Below, piece after piece: positions 6,111 through 10,650 of a stretch of 10,650 bases of DNA (positions are counted from its first letter, which is position 1; each line of letters opens with the position of its first letter). The DNA comes from Acidobacteriota bacterium (GTDB taxonomy: Bacteria; Acidobacteriota; Aminicenantia; UBA2199). Under the pieces are notes generated by a model that searched no databases, was not told the origin of the DNA, and was given only the letters and a program-made list of their open reading frames with translations. The stretch is taken from positions 1 through 10,650 of the forward strand of contig JAKAGC010000074.1 of NCBI GenBank assembly GCA_021817755.1, in the 5' to 3' direction. The translations under genes were made by a program, and so were the position numbers.

Positions 6111-6148
6111 GGGCTCCTGTTACAATTTAATTAACAGGAGCCCTTTTT
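6111..6148 (+). terminator. Rho-independent terminator of the plus-strand block
   Basis: GGGCTCCTGTTA (6111-6122) and TAACAGGAGCCC (6132-6143) form a perfect 12-bp stem with a 9-base loop, followed directly by TTTTT (6144-6148) on the plus strand. It lies 88 bases after the stop at 6023. On the minus strand no T-tract follows the stem, so it serves mainly plus-strand transcripts, although the hairpin could also help end the aldolase transcript that converges on it. Confidence 0.92.
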
Positions 6149-6190
6149 ACTCATTATCCAAAAAACAATCTATAAAACATCATTGTAGTT

Positions 6191-7303
6191 TCAAGCAACT
6201 GCATTTCGAATTGCAAAAATCCCCCGGTCTATATCACTATCATCGATATCTTTATGAGTCACCATGCGAATTCGATCTTTCCCGAAAGGCAACACCAATA
6301 CATCCTGAGCAGCCATACGCGCTACAAAATCAACCGAACCCATATTAGCAAGTCTTACCATAATGATATTTGTCACCACTTCCGAAGGGTCCACAATTAT
6401 ATTTTTTATATCCATCATTCGCTCAACCAACATTCTCGCTCTTCTGTGATCTTCTTCAAGCCGGTTTACCATCGTTTCAAGTCCAACAATACCCGCTGCT
6501 GCCATAAATCCGATCTGCCGCATACCCCCACCCAATGATTTACGTAAAATCCGTGCTTCTTTTATAAACCCTTTCTCTCCCACCAGCATTGATCCCATCG
6601 GGGCAGCCAATCCCTTTGACAGACAAAACATCACTGAATCGCAATGCTTTGTAATCTCTTTCACGTCTACTCCTAAAGCAATTGCTGCATTGAATATTCG
6701 CGCTCCGTCCATATGAAAATGCAGATGATACTTCCGCGCTAATTCCGCTACCTTTTCAATGTACTCCGGTTCCAATACCGAGCCACCCGAGGTATTATGA
6801 GTATTTTCCAATGAGATCGCCCGTGTTTCCGGTAAATATCGTGATTCCAAAATATCCCGCCCCCAGGTTTTCCGCTTCTTCTCTGTTGAAAAGGATTCGT
6901 GTTCTCCATCTATATCTCGCGGATTAATTAATATATTTTCTTCAATTAAATCCAATGGAATCTTCCCATGATCCGAAGGTAGCGGCCTTGCCATACAGAA
7001 AGCAATCTTTGAGAGATTACCTCCTTCATAATGCAGGATATGCGAACGGTCATCCATGATTACCACATGCCCCTCGCCTACCGCTAATTTCATCGTAATC
7101 GTATTTCCCATCGTTCCCGACGGTACAAATAACGCACTCTCTTTACCCGTGATACTCGCTGCCAGTTCTTCTAAACGGATTACTGTCGGGTCCTCCCCAA
7201 GCACTTCATCACCTACTTCCGCATTAAACATCGCGTGGCGCATTTCCATTGTCGGTTGAGTCACAGTATCGCTTCTAAAATCCGAAAATCGTTTATTAAA
7301 CAT
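6191..7303 (-). CDS. Threonine aldolase family PLP enzyme (beta-eliminating lyase type)
   Basis: A 370-residue fold-type I PLP enzyme of the low-specificity L-threonine/allo-threonine aldolase family, which cleaves beta-hydroxy amino acids to glycine plus an aldehyde. Family landmarks in order: DFRSDTVTQPT near the N-terminus, GDEVLGEDPT, SGTMGN (62-67, phosphate loop region), SHILHYEGG with His88 placed to stack on PLP, ENTHNTSGG, HMDGARIFNAA with Asp199 and Arg202, and CLSKGLAAPMGS with the PLP-binding Lys230. A charged stretch of about 30 residues around 125-155 looks longer than in typical members. Cytoplasmic. AGGAG five bases upstream of ATG 7303 fixes the start; a GTG at 7333 in the same frame has no ribosome site. 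It follows the propeller gene after 236 bases, so it may be separately expressed. It could supply or recycle glycine, or process a beta-hydroxy residue from the peptide made upstream; the latter is speculation. Confidence 0.9.
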   Translation of the reverse strand: MFNKRFSDFRSDTVTQPTMEMRHAMFNAEVGDEVLGEDPTVIRLEELAASITGKESALFVPSGTMGNTITMKLAVGEGHVVIMDDRSHILHYEGGNLSKIAFCMARPLPSDHGKIPLDLIEENILINPRDIDGEHESFSTEKKRKTWGRDILESRYLPETRAISLENTHNTSGGSVLEPEYIEKVAELARKYHLHFHMDGARIFNAAIALGVDVKEITKHCDSVMFCLSKGLAAPMGSMLVGEKGFIKEARILRKSLGGGMRQIGFMAAAGIVGLETMVNRLEEDHRRARMLVERMMDIKNIIVDPSEVVTNIIMVRLANMGSVDFVARMAAQDVLVLPFGKDRIRMVTHKDIDDSDIDRGIFAIRNAVA

Positions 7304-7347
7304 TATTACTCCTGGTGAAATCTTTTTTAACACCGGATTTGTTAATC

Positions 7348-7384
7348 CAATTCATTACTTATTTACTCAGGCAGTAATGAATTG
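7348..7384. promoter_or_regulatory. Perfect 12-base inverted repeat upstream of the aldolase gene
   Basis: CAATTCATTACT (7348-7359) and AGTAATGAATTG (7373-7384) are perfect inverted copies separated by 13 bases, 45 bases upstream of the aldolase start. No T-tract follows in either direction, so an operator or leader hairpin is more likely than a terminator. A smaller overlapping palindrome, GGATT (7335-7339) / AATCC (7344-7348), could compete with it. The remainder of the 7304-7539 gap shows only a weak TTCTAC/GTAGAA pair (7473-7501). Confidence 0.55.
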
Positions 7385-7539
7385 AAATATATCGAAAATC
7401 CTCACAATTCTTCCTGAAAAAAATCAGCTATAGTTGAATCCGTTTCTTGCTGTTATTCCAATCTTGACTAAGTTCTACCCAAAATTTTTCCTAAAGTAGA
7501 ATTTGGCCCGGATTCATATCTCCAAAAATCATTTATAAA

Positions 7540-8550
7540 TTACTTAATTGGGAAAATATGCAAATCCCATTTCTCCGTATTCTCATCTTCGATCACCTGG
7601 TAAATATTCCCATTTGCAATATCAAAATCATACGGTTCAAGTGGGTTCATGCGCTTCAAATTTACATAATAAGTATTCAAATACTTCCCATTCAGATCAA
7701 ATACCACCAGCTCATATTTGTCATCCTTTACATTATAGGTCCGTACATAGAGCTTTTCATCTTTTACGATAATATCTTCAATCGCAGGAAAATAATCCGG
7801 GAAGCGCAATATCTGTTTGATTCTCTGATAGTGCTCTTCATTATAACGCGGATCGTGTTTGTACCAATCGAAGACATCATCTTTGTCTTTCTGCGTAATC
7901 GGACGTTTCTTATATTCCCGCTCTATCTTGAATATTTCTTTTCCTTTCAGATCGAATATTGAAACAACAAAACCTTCCTGCCCAGTGATAAAAATCCTGT
8001 CCTTTGAAGCTTTAAATGCAAGTGCCACATCGAAAAGCATCGCAGTATTTGTGTTTTTCTGGAAAATATCCATTCGTCTGTAAAGTTCTTTCCCCATGTT
8101 GAGGTTTTTATCGAAAATATTGATTGTAGTATAGACATTCTTTCCATCTTCAATACTTCCTTCCGCCACGAAAGCGTTATCCCCTACAGGAGTGAAATAG
8201 GCTCCTTTTACCGCTCGCATCTCTTTCACATATTCCCCTTTTTTTGTGAAAATCGATACTTTCCCCAGACTATCCACATAAATGTAATTACCGATCGGGT
8301 AAACATATACGCGATCCCCAGGTCTAATTTTAAATTCCTTTGGGCCCTCGCCTTGTTCTCCGAATTTTGCTTCCAGTTTATAATTTTTTAGCGAGTACAC
8401 AAACACCTTCGTATGATCCACGATATACAACCGGTCTTTATCTACTTCTACTTGATCCGTCCGAAAGATTTCATTCAACGTTGTCACTTTCTCCGCTTTC
8501 ACCCAGACGAATAAAAATAATACCATTAAACAGATGATCCATTTTTTCAT
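7540..8550 (-). CDS. Secreted beta-propeller-like protein
   Basis: A 336-residue protein with a clear signal peptide: MKKW, a hydrophobic core (about 5-17), and VKA before a likely cleavage at residue 19. The mature part has strand-turn repeats of 6-bladed propeller type: VFVYSLKNYKLEAKFG followed by GEQGEGPKEFKI, then VSIFTKKGEYVKEM, INIFDKNLNMGKEL, VSIFDLKGKEIFKI and LVVFDLNGKYLNTY. A charged helical insert, rich in K, D and R (about 213-245), interrupts the pattern. I see no catalytic motif. AAGGAG nine bases upstream supports the ATG. It starts 35 bases after the NRPS-type gene stops, so the two are probably cotranscribed. This places an exported, possibly ligand-binding propeller with the peptide-assembly enzyme; what it binds is unknown. 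Confidence 0.75.
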   Translation of the reverse strand: MKKWIICLMVLFLFVWVKAEKVTTLNEIFRTDQVEVDKDRLYIVDHTKVFVYSLKNYKLEAKFGEQGEGPKEFKIRPGDRVYVYPIGNYIYVDSLGKVSIFTKKGEYVKEMRAVKGAYFTPVGDNAFVAEGSIEDGKNVYTTINIFDKNLNMGKELYRRMDIFQKNTNTAMLFDVALAFKASKDRIFITGQEGFVVSIFDLKGKEIFKIEREYKKRPITQKDKDDVFDWYKHDPRYNEEHYQRIKQILRFPDYFPAIEDIIVKDEKLYVRTYNVKDDKYELVVFDLNGKYLNTYYVNLKRMNPLEPYDFDIANGNIYQVIEDENTEKWDLHIFPIK

Positions 8551-8585
8551 GTGTTTTATCTCCTTTTAAATAATTGTGTTTTCAT

Positions 8586-10650
8586 TTATTTGCCAGCTCC
8601 CAATATGAATTCTTTTACAAATTCAGGAGCAGTTTGTGCATGATGCAGAAGTGATTTCACCAAATTTTCTCCCGTTACTACCACAACAAGATTTTCCGGT
8701 CGAATCACAAAGATATACTGACCTCCCATCCCCCAGGCTACAGGAACAAATTCCCAATCCGTGCCCTGTTTATCATACCCCATCAACCACCACAGGTACC
8801 CGTAATCTTTCAATTTATCCGCCGAAACTTTTTTCCCTCCGTGCCATGAACCCAACAGACCAACCCATTCTTCCGGAACAAGCTGTTGCCCCTCCCATTT
8901 TCCACCATCCAAAACCAGTTTCCCAATCTTAAGCATATCCATTGGTCGTAAAGCGATACCACCATTCGAATACGGTGTTCCTTCAAAACAGAATCGATGC
9001 GATACATCCTTGATTCCCAATGGATCGAACAGGTACTTCCGGGCGAATTCGTCTGCATACATTCCTGTTGCAAGCTGCAAAATTTTTGCCACCAGGATAA
9101 TCGATTTGCAATTATAATCGAATATCCCTCCAGGCTCCCTCAACATTTTGAAGTCCATTACATATTTTTGCGGGCTCTTGCTCCCCAATACAATCCATCG
9201 TCGACCTTCATCATATGCCATACCCGATTGCATCGATACCAGGTTCCGCAATGTGATTTTCTTTTTCCATTTATTCATCCCAGCAAATTTTTCTCCTGGG
9301 AAATAATTTATCACCGGTTCATCCACACTCTTGATTTTTCCCTGACCCACTGCTATGCCCACAAGCAGTGCCATTATAGATTTATTAATCGAATACAATG
9401 GCCGGATATCATCACCATTGAACCCATTAAAATACCGTTCCATTACCAATTTATCATTTTTCAATACAATCAAACTGTATTGTCTCCCATAATGGAAATT
9501 TTCCAGGCGACGCACCAACTCTTCAAGCCGTCTTACATCCATTCCTTCCGATTCAGGAGTTGAAACCGGGAATATATTCTCTTCCCGTCTAATACTCTTT
9601 TCCTCATTTGATCTCTGTTTCACCAGGAAAAAATACTTACTTCGGAAAAAATTATGCCTCATTCCTACAAACACCCCATTATCTTTCCTCAACACCACCT
9701 CACCCTTATAGAAGTAGTGATCGTCAACCCCTTTAATTCTATAAGATACCCCCTCAATCCCTTCCGGGATTTCTCGGATAAACCGTGAGAAACTGTGTTT
9801 TTCTTTTGCGAAAATTTTATTTATCGAAACTCTTTCATTTAATACTACTTCCACTCTGAAAATCCGTTCATCCACCATCAGCAAGCACCAAAACTCTTTT
9901 AACCCTTTTTTATATGCCCCTTGTAACACCCATATCAACATTTCATATGAAACGATACCCCCCATAGGTACTTGTTTCTTTATTACCCCACCATCCAGTT
10001 TTTTCTTCTCCAATAAATAGGTATTTCCTGAGGAATCCACTCCCAATCTTCCGATAGCACAATTTCCGTAGTACTCCTTTTGCATTCCGATCAATCCCAG
10101 GTTTTTATCAAAAGAAGCCCATATTCGCCAGCTTGTCCCTTTCATTTCTGCTTGAACAGTATCTCCCACCCGCTCTATTGTATACTCTGTTTCAAAAAGA
10201 CCATCTCTTCGACTTCCTTCCAGGACAATGAAAGAATCCCCTGGAAATTCCACCAATGAAAGAAGGTTTTCTTCACCCCCCCAACTCAATACAGGAAGAT
10301 CAATACTACTAAAAACTCCCTTCATACCCTTGTATAGAGGATAAATCCTTCCATATGTTTTTCCTGCAATATAGGATGGCGCCAGGTGCTCCCCTAACCA
10401 GGAATCCATTCGCCAGATTAAACTCCGGTGTTCCGGCGCCAGGTTTAATGCCGGTTTAAATTCTGCACGGCCCCGCTTCTTAGAAATATACCCTCCCTGA
10501 GTCTCGATGGTAATATAACTCAAGAAAAATCCATCCGCTAATTGTAAACCCGTTAACCGAGCCAGGTTATTTTGCAATTTCAAACCTGTTAACGAATCCC
10601 CTCCCAATTCAAAGAAATTCGCACTCACATGTACTTTTTCAAATCCCAAT
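8586..10650 (-). CDS. NRPS C-terminal fragment: carrier domain fused to a beta-lactamase-fold serine hydrolase (N-terminus off the right edge)
   Basis: The frame is open to the right edge; 687 residues are visible, counted from the codon at 10649. Residues 8-57 form a peptidyl-carrier domain with FFELGGDSL, where Ser19 is the phosphopantetheine site. Residues 60-350 are a region I do not recognise, beta-rich in appearance (for example PVLSWGGEENLLSLVEF and GVSYRIKGVDDHYFYKG). Residues 362-687 are a class C beta-lactamase/esterase-type domain: PESEGMDVRRLEEL, SINK (Ser420 nucleophile, Lys423), YNC (Tyr512) in the Y-x-N position, NGGIALRPMDMLKIG, and GMGGQ (640-644) in the third-motif position. 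The nucleophile and general-base residues all appear present. Adenylation and condensation domains must lie outside the window if this is an NRPS. The hydrolase may release or trim the bound product, like the penicillin-binding-protein-type thioesterases known mostly as separate enzymes. Cytoplasmic as far as visible. Confidence 0.85.
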   Translation of the reverse strand, partial: LGFEKVHVSANFFELGGDSLTGLKLQNNLARLTGLQLADGFFLSYITIETQGGYISKKRGRAEFKPALNLAPEHRSLIWRMDSWLGEHLAPSYIAGKTYGRIYPLYKGMKGVFSSIDLPVLSWGGEENLLSLVEFPGDSFIVLEGSRRDGLFETEYTIERVGDTVQAEMKGTSWRIWASFDKNLGLIGMQKEYYGNCAIGRLGVDSSGNTYLLEKKKLDGGVIKKQVPMGGIVSYEMLIWVLQGAYKKGLKEFWCLLMVDERIFRVEVVLNERVSINKIFAKEKHSFSRFIREIPEGIEGVSYRIKGVDDHYFYKGEVVLRKDNGVFVGMRHNFFRSKYFFLVKQRSNEEKSIRREENIFPVSTPESEGMDVRRLEELVRRLENFHYGRQYSLIVLKNDKLVMERYFNGFNGDDIRPLYSINKSIMALLVGIAVGQGKIKSVDEPVINYFPGEKFAGMNKWKKKITLRNLVSMQSGMAYDEGRRWIVLGSKSPQKYVMDFKMLREPGGIFDYNCKSIILVAKILQLATGMYADEFARKYLFDPLGIKDVSHRFCFEGTPYSNGGIALRPMDMLKIGKLVLDGGKWEGQQLVPEEWVGLLGSWHGGKKVSADKLKDYGYLWWLMGYDKQGTDWEFVPVAWGMGGQYIFVIRPENLVVVVTGENLVKSLLHHAQTAPEFVKEFILGAGK

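Noticed and set aside
7304..7333. Earlier GTG start for the aldolase at 7333
   Set aside because: No ribosome site precedes it, while AGGAG sits correctly before ATG 7303; the extra ten residues are not family-like.

Overview
The window looks like bacterial chromosome from an AT-rich genome: every gene with a visible start has a canonical Shine-Dalgarno (AGGAG or GGAGG). The combination of a non-ribosomal peptide synthetase (NRPS) end, two exported 6-bladed beta-propeller proteins and a B12-dependent mutase-like enzyme reminds me of Candidatus Aminicenantes/Acidobacteriota. That is an impression from gene content only, not a placement. I see no rRNA, tRNA, CRISPR array or transposase.

Six genes lie on the minus strand and are read right to left. 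The right third (8586-10650) is the C-terminal part of a large protein that starts outside the window. It has an NRPS-type carrier domain, a roughly 290-residue region I do not recognise, and a beta-lactamase-fold serine hydrolase domain. Thirty-five bases later comes a secreted beta-propeller protein (7540-8550), then a hairpin-bearing gap, then a threonine-aldolase-type PLP enzyme (6191-7303). At the left are a second exported beta-propeller protein (2622-3812), a 546-base spacer with a duplicated palindromic motif, and a tight two-gene operon: an opine-dehydrogenase-family enzyme (963-2075) and, 11 bases on, a B12-binding/TIM-barrel mutase-like protein that runs off the left edge (1-951).

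The middle (about 4260-6150) differs: it is the only plus-strand block, is AT-rich, and ends in the best intrinsic terminator of the window (6111-6148). It holds a GC-rich structured leader, a 62-residue peptide gene with a duplicated GSIPVxD motif, a hairpin with a tiny possible ORF, seven exact-length 42-base tandem repeats open in antiparallel frames and flanked by diverged inverted copies of a membrane-tail coding segment, and a 263-residue alpha-helical protein with two internal repeats. None of these has a function I can name. This block is the best candidate for something undescribed.

The two minus-strand groups look metabolic. The NRPS tail with its built-in hydrolase suggests peptide release or hydrolysis, the opine-dehydrogenase and B12 pair suggests amino-acid-derived chemistry, and the aldolase acts on beta-hydroxy amino acids. 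Whether they share a pathway cannot be settled from this window.
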